Assembly: GCF_001438655.1 (NCBI RefSeq)
Contig: NZ_JQBR01000004.1
Coordinates: 62,001 to 126,000, forward strand
Direction: 5' to 3'
Length of the DNA: 64,000 nt
DNA from: Pediococcus cellicola
GTDB lineage: Bacteria; Bacillota; Bacilli; Lactobacillales; Lactobacillaceae
Shown here: in pieces, positions 7,767-16,798 of the stretch
Layout of the letters: each line of letters begins with the position of its first letter
Position numbering within the stretch: the first letter of the stretch is position 1
The notes under the pieces: generated by a model
Told to the model about the DNA's origin: nothing
Seen by the model: only the letters and a program-made list of their open reading frames with translations
Database searches by the model: none
Made by a program: the position numbers and the translations under genes

Positions 7767-8624
7767 TTAGTTATTTTCGCTACTCTTATCGCTGGATTCA
7801 CTTGTTGAAGAAGCACTTGTGCTTTTCGAACTGGAATCTGACGAGCTTTTTGTGCGCTGATTATCTGCTGGTTCACTAGACGATTCCGAATTCGAACCAC
7901 TGCTACTGGACGAACTCGTGGATTTTTGAACTGGAATCGTGACACTAACTGTTTGTGGATTTAAAATCACATTTACCGTATCTCCCTGATTATCAACTGC
8001 CTGTAACAAAACCTGACTCGTGAAGTCTTGTTTCGTATTATTCGGTAAGTTTATCTTGGCCACAACCTGCGTGATTCGGTTAATTTCAGAAACCGATCCA
8101 GTTGCCGAAACCGTTTGAGACCGTAAAATAGCAGCTTTGCTCTCATAACCTTTAGCGATCGCATCTTGATTGACTTCAGGTTGAATGGCAAAAGTTTTCG
8201 TCCGGCGATTTGCAATTGTCACTTCAATTGTGGCGGGGTCAAAACTATAAGAAAGCTCTTTGTTTAGCCCCTCCTCTTTAATCTGCACTTTATGCTTACC
8301 AACTCCCAGTTTGCGCAAAGAAACATAAACTTTAAAATTTTGCGTATTAGTCGTTGTTGTCACGAGCGCACTTGGTCCGGCGATTCTTATCTTAACTTTA
8401 GAAGGATACCCACTCACAAGGTATTTACTACTATTCACATCTAGTTCGAGAGGAACAGTCAACGTTTTTGCCTTGTTTGCCATCAAAGTCGTTTCATTTG
8501 AGCCGCTACCTGAAGAGATATTTCCAGAATTCATTCGATCCGACTTCACGTAGCCAAATAGGAGCACAGCCAAAACTAAAGCTAGAATTCGATATACCCA
8601 ACGTTCTTTCCAAAAATTTTTCAT
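7767..8624 (-). CDS. cdaR: CdaA regulatory protein, YbbR domains
   Basis: A membrane-anchored extracellular regulator of the diadenylate cyclase CdaA. It has 285 residues: a short cytoplasmic start, one membrane segment at about 9-25 (WVYRILALVLAVLLFGYV), YbbR-like beta repeats from about 55 to 235, and an unusually Ser-rich low-complexity tail (about 236-285, SSSSSSG and similar). The family often has three or four YbbR repeats; about two to three fit here. The ATGA overlap with the cdaA stop (8621-8624) indicates translational coupling. The serine tail probably spans the wall and is the variable part. Confidence 0.92.
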   Translation of the reverse strand: MKNFWKERWVYRILALVLAVLLFGYVKSDRMNSGNISSGSGSNETTLMANKAKTLTVPLELDVNSSKYLVSGYPSKVKIRIAGPSALVTTTTNTQNFKVYVSLRKLGVGKHKVQIKEEGLNKELSYSFDPATIEVTIANRRTKTFAIQPEVNQDAIAKGYESKAAILRSQTVSATGSVSEINRITQVVAKINLPNNTKQDFTSQVLLQAVDNQGDTVNVILNPQTVSVTIPVQKSTSSSSSSGSNSESSSEPADNQRTKSSSDSSSKSTSASSTSESSDKSSENN

Positions 8625-9472
8625 TTTTTGGGACCTCCTTTAAAGAAAGTAACCAAACCTTCCAAGAAGTCTTGAAGGATATTATGATTTTCTGGTTCCT
8701 CTTCACTTAAGAATTGATCACGGAAATAACGCAAATAATCTTCTTGTGTCATGTTTCGTAACAACTCATTGTCCTTGGTAATTGACACTTCACCAGTCTC
8801 TTCAGAAACCACAACTGTCACTGCATCCGTCACTTCACTGATTCCCACTGCTGCTCGGTGCCTAGTCCCTAATTCTTTTGGAATCATTGTACTTTGTGAA
8901 AGTGGCAAATAAGCGGCTGCCACAGCCACTTTATTATCCTTGATGATGACAGCGCCATCGTGTAATGGTGTATTGGGAATGAAAATATTGATTAGGAGCT
9001 CACCCGTGATATCTGCATCTAAGGCAATTCCAGTTTCAATATAATCTTCTAGTCCTGTATCCATTTGAATTGTGATTAAAGCACCTATTCGTCGTTTAGA
9101 CATGTATTGAATAGCTTTATCTAACGCCCCAATCATTTTCATTTCAGCCTCATTCTGGGACTTATTTTTCGTAAAAATTGATCCTCGACCCAAATGCTCC
9201 AGCCCGCGTCGAATTTCTGGTTGAAAAATAATCACCATAGCGATGACACCCCAGTTAATAACCTGGTCCATAATCCATGAGACGGTGCTAAGACCAAGCA
9301 ACACACTCACCGCTTTAATCAGGATAATAACAATAATTCCCCGAAAAAGTTGAACGGCTTTTGTTCCTCGCAATAACATGATTAATTCATAGATAACAAA
9401 CCAAACCACTAGAATGTCAATTAGGTTCATAAAATTGTGTAAAGTAATCAGTCGATCCCAAGCAAAATCCAT
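8621..9472 (-). CDS. cdaA: diadenylate cyclase
   Basis: Makes cyclic di-AMP from two ATP; c-di-AMP controls potassium, osmolyte and wall homeostasis. It has 283 residues: three membrane helices in the first 85, a short coiled linker, and a DisA_N catalytic domain with the signature DGA (172-174, HDGAVIIKDN) and RHR (204-206, GTRHRAAVGISE). ATG at 9472 follows a GGAGGAAAAAT-type ribosome site. First gene of the cdaA-cdaR-glmM operon. An extended -10 (TGCTATAAT on the minus strand, TATAAT at 9503-9508) lies 31 bp upstream, divergent from the DUF1361 gene. Confidence 0.97.
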   Translation of the reverse strand: MDFAWDRLITLHNFMNLIDILVVWFVIYELIMLLRGTKAVQLFRGIIVIILIKAVSVLLGLSTVSWIMDQVINWGVIAMVIIFQPEIRRGLEHLGRGSIFTKNKSQNEAEMKMIGALDKAIQYMSKRRIGALITIQMDTGLEDYIETGIALDADITGELLINIFIPNTPLHDGAVIIKDNKVAVAAAYLPLSQSTMIPKELGTRHRAAVGISEVTDAVTVVVSEETGEVSITKDNELLRNMTQEDYLRYFRDQFLSEEEPENHNILQDFLEGLVTFFKGGPKK

Positions 9473-9502
9473 TTATTTTTCCTCCAAACCAATACAAAAA
9501 TA

Positions 9503-9511
9503 ATTATAGCA
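9503..9511 (-). promoter_or_regulatory. extended -10 promoter of the cdaA operon
   Basis: TGCTATAAT on the minus strand matches the TGnTATAAT extended -10. No good -35 is visible, as is usual for this class. Confidence 0.5.
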
Positions 9512-9613
9512 CAGAGGTCCTTAATAAAAGTTTGTTATTAAGTGAATTTTAGGCGAAAATCTGGCAAATTAATTGTTTCATCTGCTACAATAAAGCCAGC
9601 GAGGAAAACAATT

Positions 9614-10258
9614 ATGACAACAAAAACTAAGTGGATTATCCGGCTTTGCTACGGGTTGGGATTACTCTATATCTCCTTATTCGTACAGCCGCCTTATCAT
9701 TTTTTACTTCTTAACACTTTTTTGGCCTATATTCCAATCGAACTAGCTTTTCATATTAGTTCCAAACGTCCCCAAAATACGCTTTTATTTTGGCTAGGCA
9801 TTTTAATCTGGTTGCTATTTTATCCTAATGCACCTTATCTGCTAACCGATCTCTTTCATCTGAGTCTCTTGCATCCCTATGCAGATACTGGACTAATTCG
9901 ACTTTCCATTTCGATGTGGATTTATTATATTTATATGTTAATTGCTGTCATTCCAAGTGTTTTACTAGGTATGTGGAGCATGACTCAAGTTACCCGCTCA
10001 ATCGTGAGTCGTTATCATTTTCGACATTGGTTTGAAATTGGAATTGTTGGAATTTTTACAACGTTATCCTCAGTTGGTATTTTCATCGGTCGTTTCTTAA
10101 GGTTGCACTCCATTTACCTATTAATCAGCCCAGAATGGGTGTTGAAACCAATTTTTAATATGTGGTCCTGGCAGATGCTGGCCTTTGTCATCCTTATGAC
10201 TCTTTTACAAAGCACGATTTACTTAGTTTTACGTGTCATTCGCAATTCTAAATATTAA
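9614..10258 (+). CDS. DUF1361 family membrane protein
   Basis: An integral membrane protein of unknown function, 214 residues with about six hydrophobic segments. The family motif is visible as FYPNAPYLLTDLFHL near residues 70-85. A longer reading from a GTG at 9542 would run through the likely promoter region. The ATG at 9614 has GAGGAAA about 8 bases upstream and is preferred. It is divergent from cdaA and convergent with murB, so it is transcribed alone. DUF1361 proteins are common in lactobacilli and other Firmicutes; I know no established activity. Confidence 0.85.
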   Translation: MTTKTKWIIRLCYGLGLLYISLFVQPPYHFLLLNTFLAYIPIELAFHISSKRPQNTLLFWLGILIWLLFYPNAPYLLTDLFHLSLLHPYADTGLIRLSISMWIYYIYMLIAVIPSVLLGMWSMTQVTRSIVSRYHFRHWFEIGIVGIFTTLSSVGIFIGRFLRLHSIYLLISPEWVLKPIFNMWSWQMLAFVILMTLLQSTIYLVLRVIRNSKY

Positions 10259-10266
10259 TGGAAATC

Positions 10267-10316
10267 AAAATGAGTCGTCAAAGTTGAATTAACATTCAGC
10301 TCTGGCGACTCATTTT
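10267..10316. terminator. bidirectional terminator between DUF1361 gene and murB
   Basis: Outer stem AAAATGAGTCG / CGACTCATTTT with an inner hairpin GTTGAAT-taac-ATTCAGC. A-runs and T-runs flank it, so it can serve both convergent genes. Confidence 0.7.
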
Positions 10317-10333
10317 AAGTGGGACAATTGATT

Positions 10334-11233
10334 TTAAGCTTTTCCAATAATTCGAACTTCCGTTTGTAAATGAACCCCAAACTTTTCAAAAACTGTTTCT
10401 TGTACATGATGAATCACGTTTAAATAATCGGTTGCTGTTGCACCACCAACATTAATAATAAATCCAGCATGTTTTTTAGAGACTTGTGCGCCACCAATTT
10501 GAAAGCCTTGCAAACCAGACTCATGAATTAATTTACCTGTAAAATACCCGGTTGGTCTTTTAAAAACACTGCCACATGACGGATATTCCAAAGGTTGTTT
10601 AGAAGCCCTTAGACGATTTAACTCATCCATTCTGGCACGGATTTTTTCGCTATCTCCAGGTTTTAAATTAAAGGTTGCGGACAACACAATGTCGTTATAA
10701 TCCTGAATACTACTGTGTCGATATCCGAAATTCAATTCGTGATTTGTTAAAGTTCTGATTTGTCCTTTGCGCGTCAAAATTTTTGCTTCACTCACAACCT
10801 CACTAATTTCACCACCATACGCACCAGCATTCATAAAAACAGCCCCACCAACGCTGCCTGGAATACCAGCAGCAAATTCAACTCCCGTCAACCCTGCTTG
10901 ATAAGCCACTTCGGTTGCTTGAATTAAGGCTGCCCCAGCTTCTGCAATTACCTGATTGCCCAGGACATGAATAGTTTTCATACGAGTCAAAATGACAGTT
11001 AACCCACGAATACCACCATCTCGAACGATTAAATTACTGGCATTACCAATAACGGTTAACGGCATCTGTTGTTGATTTGCCCAATCTAATAATTGTTCCA
11101 CTTGTGTCACAGTTTGTGGAAAGGCTAAGTAATCAGCAGGACCACCCGTTTTAGTATTGGTATATTTAGATAATGGTTCATGTTGAAGAATCTGGATGTT
11201 TGGAAATGTTTCCGTTATCGTTTGCAAAATCAT
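10334..11233 (-). CDS. murB: UDP-N-acetylenolpyruvoylglucosamine reductase
   Basis: FAD-dependent, NADPH-using enzyme that makes UDP-MurNAc, the second step of muramic acid synthesis in the cytoplasm. The 299 residues fit type II MurB. The FAD-binding region shows [13 protein letters not shown] and [24 protein letters not shown]. The catalytic Ser is in the [11 protein letters not shown] loop, and the C-terminal Glu is in [13 protein letters not shown] has AAAGGA 5 bases upstream. It follows the Gfo/Idh/MocA gene by 34 bp and is probably co-transcribed with it. Confidence 0.97.
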   Translation of the reverse strand: MILQTITETFPNIQILQHEPLSKYTNTKTGGPADYLAFPQTVTQVEQLLDWANQQQMPLTVIGNASNLIVRDGGIRGLTVILTRMKTIHVLGNQVIAEAGAALIQATEVAYQAGLTGVEFAAGIPGSVGGAVFMNAGAYGGEISEVVSEAKILTRKGQIRTLTNHELNFGYRHSSIQDYNDIVLSATFNLKPGDSEKIRARMDELNRLRASKQPLEYPSCGSVFKRPTGYFTGKLIHESGLQGFQIGGAQVSKKHAGFIINVGGATATDYLNVIHHVQETVFEKFGVHLQTEVRIIGKA

Positions 11234-11267
11234 TCTGTTCCTTTCAATTACAAATTACAATTAAGCT

Positions 11268-12182
11268 CTATTTTACCACTTCCAAGTGAGAAACGGCATC
11301 TTGACAAATTCGGTGACTGAGCAATGAAGACTCTGGCGAAACTGGATTAGCTTGTTTCCCATCAATTGCAGCTAAGAATTGATTAATAAGTGGTTCAAAT
11401 CCGCGTGTCACTAATGTTGATTGCCAATCTGAAGAAAGCATTTTTTGCTCACCCTCTGGTGTCTTCATGTTATAAGTTTGACAATTTTCTACCGTTGCCA
11501 ACCCATGTTCGGTTTGAACTGTCGTCGTTTCTTGATTGACACCACCGATGAGATTAATTTCAGCAGTTGCCAGACTGTGTGCCGTCTCTAATGCAACAAT
11601 TGCTTGCCGCAAATCTGAACCATCCGTAAATAACTTAGTTGTTTGCTTTTGGACAGGTTCATCAAGCAAATAACAAATTGTATCCACCACATGAATGAGA
11701 AGATCATAGATGGCAAATTTAGCCTCTTGTGGATCTTGAACCCGAATTTTAGCACTTTGAATCATTTGCTTGTCTGGCAATGCCTTTAGCCGCTGATTGA
11801 AAGGAACAAAGCGACGATTAAATCCACAAGTCAAAATAAGGTGTTTGCTAGCAGCCAAACGGTATAACTCTTCAACTTCAGCAAAATTTTCTGAAACCGG
11901 CTTATCCACATAAACATGAATACCGTGTTGCAGTAAAGTTTTAATGATCGCATAATGTGTCTCTGTTGGTGTATGGACAAACACTGCTTTTGGCTGTTGA
12001 TCAAGCAGTTCTTCTAAATCAGCTTCACCGTGTGTTATCCCATATTGATGTTGCAGATGGGTTCTTTTAACTGCATTGCGCGTACAAAAATGCCACTCAT
12101 AAGTATCCTGCAACTTCGTCATTACAGGGAGATATGCTTTTTGGGCAATATTACCAAGTCCCATAACTCCAATTTTTTTCAT
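11268..12182 (-). CDS. Gfo/Idh/MocA family NAD(P)-dependent oxidoreductase
   Basis: A 304-residue dehydrogenase of unknown substrate. The N-terminal Rossmann fold is clear: KKIGVMGLGNIAQKAYLP at the start, and the conserved EKP-type lysine appears as VYVDKPVSENF at about residue 95, where the family Lys contacts the cofactor and substrate. The C-terminal GFO_IDH_MocA barrel follows but is shorter than in myo-inositol dehydrogenases. Substrates of this family are usually sugars, cyclitols or biliverdin-like molecules, and nothing here decides which. It lies upstream of murB in an apparent two-gene unit; a wall-related role is only a guess from position. Confidence 0.82.
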   Translation of the reverse strand: MKKIGVMGLGNIAQKAYLPVMTKLQDTYEWHFCTRNAVKRTHLQHQYGITHGEADLEELLDQQPKAVFVHTPTETHYAIIKTLLQHGIHVYVDKPVSENFAEVEELYRLAASKHLILTCGFNRRFVPFNQRLKALPDKQMIQSAKIRVQDPQEAKFAIYDLLIHVVDTICYLLDEPVQKQTTKLFTDGSDLRQAIVALETAHSLATAEINLIGGVNQETTTVQTEHGLATVENCQTYNMKTPEGEQKMLSSDWQSTLVTRGFEPLINQFLAAIDGKQANPVSPESSLLSHRICQDAVSHLEVVK

Positions 12183-12338
12183 CCTAGTAGCCTCCTACCC
12201 TTTAACTAAACTTACCCCAAAGCCTCACACAAGTTTTAATACTATCTTTCTCACAAATGACCGTTTATAATGAATGCACTAGTAACTTTCGGTGATTACC
12301 CACTTTATTAAGAACGTATTTTTGAAAGGATTTTTCTT

Positions 12339-12875
12339 ATGAATTTTGTTGCAATGGATTTTGAAACAGCTTCTGCCAAACGTTATAGCGCTTGTTCACT
12401 TGCCCTAACTATTGTCCGTAATAATCAAGTTGCGGATGAATTTTACTCTTTAATTAAACCTGACACAGAATTTAGCTGGCGTAATGTCCAAATTCATGGC
12501 ATTCACGAAGAAGATGTCGCTGATGCTCCCAGCTTTCCTGAAATCTGGCAAGTTATCAATCCCTTATTTCAGACTAATCAGTTAATTGTGGCCCACAATG
12601 CCCCTTTTGATAATGGCGTTTTAAAAAGTTGTTTGGAACACTATGATTTGCAACGTAGCCACTACCTAACCTTGGACACGGTCCGTTCCAGTCGCAAATT
12701 TTTTCCGGAATTTGAAAATCATAAACTAGATACAGTTTGCAAACATCTGGGCATTGAACTTGAACATCATCACAACGCACTCGATGACAGTTTAGCTTGC
12801 GCCAACATTCTTCTCTACGAAGCCAACAATTTTGGTGCTGAGCAACTCAAACCGTTTGTTAGGGTTGCAAATTAA
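12339..12875 (+). CDS. DEDDh 3'-5' exonuclease, DnaQ epsilon-like
   Basis: A stand-alone 178-residue exonuclease domain. All acidic motifs are visible: ExoI MDFET (Asp7, Glu9), ExoII AHNAPFD (Asp91) and ExoIII with His145 and Asp150 in HHHNALDDS. It has no polymerase, BRCT or helicase domain, so it may act in repair, RNA trimming or as a proofreading partner. Firmicutes already carry an exonuclease inside PolC, which makes a general repair or turnover role likelier. A GAAAGGA ribosome site precedes the ATG. Its last 17 bp overlap the 3' end of the convergent GNAT gene. Confidence 0.88.
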   Translation: MNFVAMDFETASAKRYSACSLALTIVRNNQVADEFYSLIKPDTEFSWRNVQIHGIHEEDVADAPSFPEIWQVINPLFQTNQLIVAHNAPFDNGVLKSCLEHYDLQRSHYLTLDTVRSSRKFFPEFENHKLDTVCKHLGIELEHHHNALDDSLACANILLYEANNFGAEQLKPFVRVAN

Positions 12876-13377
12876 ATCGCAATTGCATGTCAATTGTTGG
12901 ATATGGGATCCCGTTTTTACTGCGGAATCCCATTTTTTGACGCTTAATTTCTGTAAACCCTAATTTTTGATAAATATGATAAGCTGCAGCATTACGCTCT
13001 TGGACAGTTAGAAACAGCCCATCTAACCAACTAAAGGTGTTACCCCAAGTAATCGCCTCTTCAACTAACGCTGTTCCCAAACCTTGATTCCAAAACTCCT
13101 TCAAAACTGCAACACCAATTTCACCTAAGTCATTTTCTTCATTCTTGATGACGCTAACCAAGCCAATCGCCTGTTGCTCATATTTGGCTAATAAAATGAG
13201 ATTTTCACGGCTTTGTTGAATCAACTGCAGTTGTTGACTTTCGTAAGCCGGCGTAAGTTGTGTTAAGTCCTCTTCAACCACAAAAGTATCTGATTGCTGA
13301 TCCAACTTTTTTAACAGTGTCAAAACTTGTTGCGCATCCTCACTAGTTGCTTGAGCAATTGTGACTTCTTCACTCAT
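12859..13377 (-). CDS. GNAT family N-acetyltransferase
   Basis: A 172-residue acetyl-CoA-dependent acyltransferase with unknown acceptor. The GNAT core is visible: beta-4 and the pyrophosphate loop around LGEIGVAVLKEFWNQGLGTALVEEAI (about 95-122), and the C-terminal motif RNAAAYHIYQKLGF (about 138-151). Its ATG overlaps the end of tsaE by 8 bp with AAGGAG just upstream, so translation is coupled. It resembles RimI/RimL-like acetyltransferases often found beside tsaE and tsaB. I cannot tell whether its target is a ribosomal protein, tRNA-linked or a small molecule. Confidence 0.85.
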   Translation of the reverse strand: MSEEVTIAQATSEDAQQVLTLLKKLDQQSDTFVVEEDLTQLTPAYESQQLQLIQQSRENLILLAKYEQQAIGLVSVIKNEENDLGEIGVAVLKEFWNQGLGTALVEEAITWGNTFSWLDGLFLTVQERNAAAYHIYQKLGFTEIKRQKMGFRSKNGIPYPTIDMQLRFNLQP

Positions 13378-13843
13378 GAAGCTGCTCCTTTATGGTTTCA
13401 AGTAATTGCTGATAATGTGTCCCTTGCGCCTGAAAAGTTAACTGCCGTTCATCCGCCTGCTCATCTCGTCGTTCGAGTTTAATGCGTAGAAAAGTATCAG
13501 GCAAATAGTCTTGGATATATTGTGACCACTCAATGACCGAAACACCTCCACCAAAGAAGTATTCATCCCAGCCTAGATCATCACCACCGCCATCTTCAAG
13601 CCGGTAAACGTCCATATGATATAGTGGCATCCGTCCCTCATGATATTCATGAATAATCGTGAAGGTTGGACTTTTAACATATCGCTTAATACCAAGCCCT
13701 TGGGCAAGCCCTTTCGTCAGTGTCGTTTTTCCAGCACCCAAATCACCGTCCAATAAAATAACATCATTAGGTGTCACTAAGGAGGCTAACTTTAAGCCAA
13801 TATCTTCTGTTTGCTGTGCGGTTGTTGTCTTAATTGTAAACAT
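13370..13843 (-). CDS. tsaE: tRNA threonylcarbamoyladenosine synthesis ATPase TsaE
   Basis: An ATPase needed with TsaB and TsaD to put t6A on ANN-decoding tRNAs. The 157 residues fit the family. The Walker A is LDGDLGAGKTTLTKGL (GAGKT at 36-40). The Walker B-like block follows at LYHMDVYRLED, and VIEWSQY is a TsaE hallmark. The start has GAGG upstream. It lies 3 bp from the ung stop and overlaps the GNAT gene by 8 bp, forming the unit ung-tsaE-GNAT. Confidence 0.95.
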   Translation of the reverse strand: MFTIKTTTAQQTEDIGLKLASLVTPNDVILLDGDLGAGKTTLTKGLAQGLGIKRYVKSPTFTIIHEYHEGRMPLYHMDVYRLEDGGGDDLGWDEYFFGGGVSVIEWSQYIQDYLPDTFLRIKLERRDEQADERQLTFQAQGTHYQQLLETIKEQLHE

Positions 13844-13846
13844 ATT

Positions 13847-14569
13847 CTACCTCGTTTGCTGATAATGATTGCTGGCTTCATCGGAAATTTCAACATGCTC
13901 TGGTAACTGCCAATCAATTGGTTCTTCGCCAAGTGCCTTTAATGCCGCATTTGTTTTTGAGAATGGATGCGACCCAAAAAAGCCATAGCGAGCAGAAAAA
14001 GGACTGGGATGAGCAGACTTAATAATAATATTTCGTTTTGTATCAATTAACTTAATTTTTTCTTGGGCTGCTTTTCCCCATAAAATAAACACGACGGGAG
14101 TTTCACGCTCGGAAAGTTTTTCAATGGCCACATCAGTTAATTGTTCCCAGCCCTTCCCTTTATGCGAAAAAGCCTGGCCATTACGAACCGTTAATACCGT
14201 ATTCAGCATTAGAACTCCTTGTTTGGCCCATTTTTCCAAATAACCATGCGATACGGGTTTAATTCCTAAGTCATCCTGTAATTCCTTATAAATATTCTGT
14301 AGCGACGGCGGAATTTTTACACCAGGCAAAACGGAAAAGCTCAACCCATGTGCTTGATGAGGCTCATGATAAGGATCCTGACCTAAAATTACCACTTTAA
14401 CTTGATCAAAAGGCGTCCATTCAAAAGCCTCAAAAATATGGAACATATCTGGGTGGATTAGTTGCGTACGATACTCTGTCTTTAAAAAATCATGTAAATC
14501 TTTGTAATAGGCCTTTTCAAATTCAGGCCCTAAAACTTGTTGCCAGTCATTATGAATAAACGTTTTCAT
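13847..14569 (-). CDS. ung: uracil-DNA glycosylase
   Basis: Removes uracil from DNA to start base-excision repair. The 240-residue protein is a family 1 UDG. The catalytic water-activating loop is [18 protein letters not shown] with Asp65 and His68. The uracil-binding block is [12 protein letters not shown], and the Leu-intercalation loop is [22 protein letters not shown] at 14569 has GAGGTG upstream. It heads the minus-strand unit with tsaE and the GNAT gene. The pta gene that I recall between ung and tsaE in several lactobacilli is absent here. Confidence 0.97.
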   Translation of the reverse strand: MKTFIHNDWQQVLGPEFEKAYYKDLHDFLKTEYRTQLIHPDMFHIFEAFEWTPFDQVKVVILGQDPYHEPHQAHGLSFSVLPGVKIPPSLQNIYKELQDDLGIKPVSHGYLEKWAKQGVLMLNTVLTVRNGQAFSHKGKGWEQLTDVAIEKLSERETPVVFILWGKAAQEKIKLIDTKRNIIIKSAHPSPFSARYGFFGSHPFSKTNAALKALGEEPIDWQLPEHVEISDEASNHYQQTR

Positions 14570-14704
14570 TTTAACACCTCACCTCCATATTCTAGCATAG
14601 CCATAATTGTTTTAATAACATTAAATGCCACGAGTTATGACTAAAAAAATACACCCGTTCATGTTAAACTGAAGATATAAAAAACCTTATGAGGACGTGA
14701 AAAT

Positions 14705-15577
14705 ATGATTTCAATAATTGCTTCTGATATGGATGGAACGTTGCTCAACGAAAAAATGGAAATTTCTGAAGAAAATGCTGCTGCAATCAAGCAGGCACAA
14801 AGTGAGGGTGTTCATTTCATTGTAGCGACGGGACGTCAACGTTCTGAAGCTCAGCCGCTAATTGAACAATTTGGTATTCAAGTACCTATGATTACGTTAA
14901 ATGGTGCTGCTGTCTATGATGTTGATGGTAAAGCACTAGATATGGTTCCCCTGCACCGCGCAACCGTTACTCAAATTATGCGTGAGCTTAATTTAGCTGA
15001 TTTGTACTATGAAGTGGTTACTGCAGATGGTGTGGTTTCTAACAGTCGGGCCATGCATATTCAAAATTTGGCTCAGTTATTATCAAATTTAAATCCACAA
15101 ACGCCGTTTAAGCTAGCCGTTTCGTTGGCTTCCGCTCGTGTAGAACTAATGGATATTTCTTACGTAGATAATTATCAAGAATTAATTGATGATCATAACG
15201 TTCGCATTTTAAAAATTATTGCGTTTGCTAATGAAGGTCAAAAAAAATTACAAACAGTCGCAAACAAAATCAACGATAAAGTTGAAGTGGCTATCACCTC
15301 CTCTTCTGAGACTAATATTGAAATCAATAATATTCGTGCGCAAAAGGGAATCGCGCTGCAGCATTATGCGGATGAACTAAATATTCCCATGTCTCAAGTC
15401 ATGGCTATTGGCGACAACTTAAACGATGCCTCAATGTTAAAAATTGCGGACACAAGTTACGCCATGGGAAACGCCATTCCAGAAATCAAAAAGATTGCTA
15501 ACCATTTAACGGTCACAAATAACGAAAATGGTGTTGGAAAAGCCATTCTAGAGCAACTCAAAACTAATCGCCAGTAA
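14705..15577 (+). CDS. HAD superfamily phosphatase, Cof type (IIB)
   Basis: A cytoplasmic sugar- or nucleotide-phosphate phosphatase of broad or unknown specificity, 290 residues. HAD motif I is SDMDGTLLNE with Asp8 and Asp10. Motif II is VATGRQRSEA, and motif III-IV shows KGIALQHYADEL and AIGDNLNDASML near 222-245. The large C2 cap sits between them. TGAGGACGTG gives the ribosome site. It heads a plus-strand run with the LURP-one gene (28 bp) and a GNAT gene (13 bp), which suggests an operon, although the shared function is unclear. Confidence 0.88.
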   Translation: MISIIASDMDGTLLNEKMEISEENAAAIKQAQSEGVHFIVATGRQRSEAQPLIEQFGIQVPMITLNGAAVYDVDGKALDMVPLHRATVTQIMRELNLADLYYEVVTADGVVSNSRAMHIQNLAQLLSNLNPQTPFKLAVSLASARVELMDISYVDNYQELIDDHNVRILKIIAFANEGQKKLQTVANKINDKVEVAITSSSETNIEINNIRAQKGIALQHYADELNIPMSQVMAIGDNLNDASMLKIADTSYAMGNAIPEIKKIANHLTVTNNENGVGKAILEQLKTNRQ

Positions 15578-15605
15578 AGTTTGAGGGTGTGGGGGTAGGA
15601 AACTT

Positions 15606-16190
15606 ATGCGCAAACTTTATGTAAGACACCAAGACGCCAGTAATAAAGGTGCAACTGTGGTACGTGATGATCATAACAACGCCTGTTATTTACTAGTTGG
15701 CAAATGGGGAATTAGGCATGATGCTTTGTCCGTCTATGCAATAGATGGTCACCTATTAGCTGAAATTAAACAAACCTCAGTGGGAATTTTCCCTAAGTTC
15801 GATATTTTTTTTAATGGCCAAAAAGTAGGATCCATTTCAAAAACTTGTGGTTTCGTTCACGAATTTATGTACGTTAAAACCTTGAAATGGTTTATTACTG
15901 GCAACTTGCGAACGGGCCGCCACCACGTTTATAATGGTGGTCAATCAATCATGACGGTGACACCGGTTAATTTGAACGGCGCCTTGTATAATGAATTAAG
16001 CATCAATCGGCAATCCACCGAACCCGTTTGCATTTGCGTGGCTGCTATTTTAGATCATTGGTTCCGTGGCTCTTCAAAGTCCGGGCTCAAAAAAAGAACT
16101 TCAATTCCGGGTTGGCGGTTATCCAATGGCGAAACAAGTTTCAATAACATTCACGAAAAGAAACCAAATAAAAATAAATTAACTGAATAA
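15606..16190 (+). CDS. LURP-one-related (YxjI-like) family protein
   Basis: A 194-residue protein with a tubby-like beta barrel expected from the LURP-one-related fold. The diagnostic stretch is LLVGKWGIRHDALSVYAIDGHLLAEIKQ followed by FPKFDIFFNGQKVGSISK, in which strand pairs with turn glycines recur. There is no signal peptide or clear membrane helix. The last 40 residues are basic and disordered (KKPNKNKLTE end). The function of bacterial members is not established; plant relatives are defence-associated and the fold resembles phospholipid scramblases, so membrane binding is possible. It sits between the HAD phosphatase and GNAT genes. Confidence 0.72.
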   Translation: MRKLYVRHQDASNKGATVVRDDHNNACYLLVGKWGIRHDALSVYAIDGHLLAEIKQTSVGIFPKFDIFFNGQKVGSISKTCGFVHEFMYVKTLKWFITGNLRTGRHHVYNGGQSIMTVTPVNLNGALYNELSINRQSTEPVCICVAAILDHWFRGSSKSGLKKRTSIPGWRLSNGETSFNNIHEKKPNKNKLTE

Positions 16191-16203
16191 TGGAGGTCAA
16201 ATT

Positions 16204-16770
16204 TTGCAAATTCAAGCAGCACAACTCAAGGATGTCCCACAAATCATCGAACTCGTAAAAGTGGTTTTAGAAGAGATGGAACTTCCCGCACTTCATGAAT
16301 TATCTGATAGTCAACTCACCCAGTTATTTGAAAAGACATTTTCTTCACCAGAGTATCAAGGACAACTCGCTGATCTTATAGTAGCAAAGCAAGACGACGA
16401 GGTTCTTGGCATGATGTTTGGCTACGTAGGAAAGTACGAGCAACAACTCTTTGACGTTTTTCCTCGTTACTATGCCGCACTACAAATTCCTAAAACCACA
16501 AAAATTTTTTGGGAGCCTGAAGCGGATGCAGATGAATGGTATCTGAACACCTTATGTGTGGCTGAAGCCCATCGTGGAAAAGGGATTGGCACAAAACTAC
16601 TCAATTATTTACCAACTGTGGCGAAACAAGCACATACTAAAGAAGTTGGCTTGCTGGTTGATTTCGAGAACCCCGAGGCTGCCAAGCTTTATGAACGTGT
16701 TGGTTTCAAAAATGAGCGCGTGCAAGTGGTCGCTAACCATCATTATTATCATCTAAAAAAACGCGTTTAA
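16204..16770 (+). CDS. GNAT family N-acetyltransferase
   Basis: A 188-residue acetyltransferase of unknown acceptor. The GNAT acetyl-CoA loop is WYLNTLCVAEAHRGKGIGTKLLNYL (R/Q-x-x-G-x-G/A as RGKGIG, about residues 122-127). The C-terminal motif NPEAAKLYERVGF lies at about 159-171. The start is TTG at 16204, seven bases after GGAGG; no in-frame ATG fits. It is the third gene of the HAD, LURP-one, GNAT run and ends at a strong terminator. Protein or polyamine acetylation are both possible. Confidence 0.84.
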   Translation: MQIQAAQLKDVPQIIELVKVVLEEMELPALHELSDSQLTQLFEKTFSSPEYQGQLADLIVAKQDDEVLGMMFGYVGKYEQQLFDVFPRYYAALQIPKTTKIFWEPEADADEWYLNTLCVAEAHRGKGIGTKLLNYLPTVAKQAHTKEVGLLVDFENPEAAKLYERVGFKNERVQVVANHHYYHLKKRV

Positions 16771-16798
16771 TAAATTCCTAATTGAATCTGAACGACTC

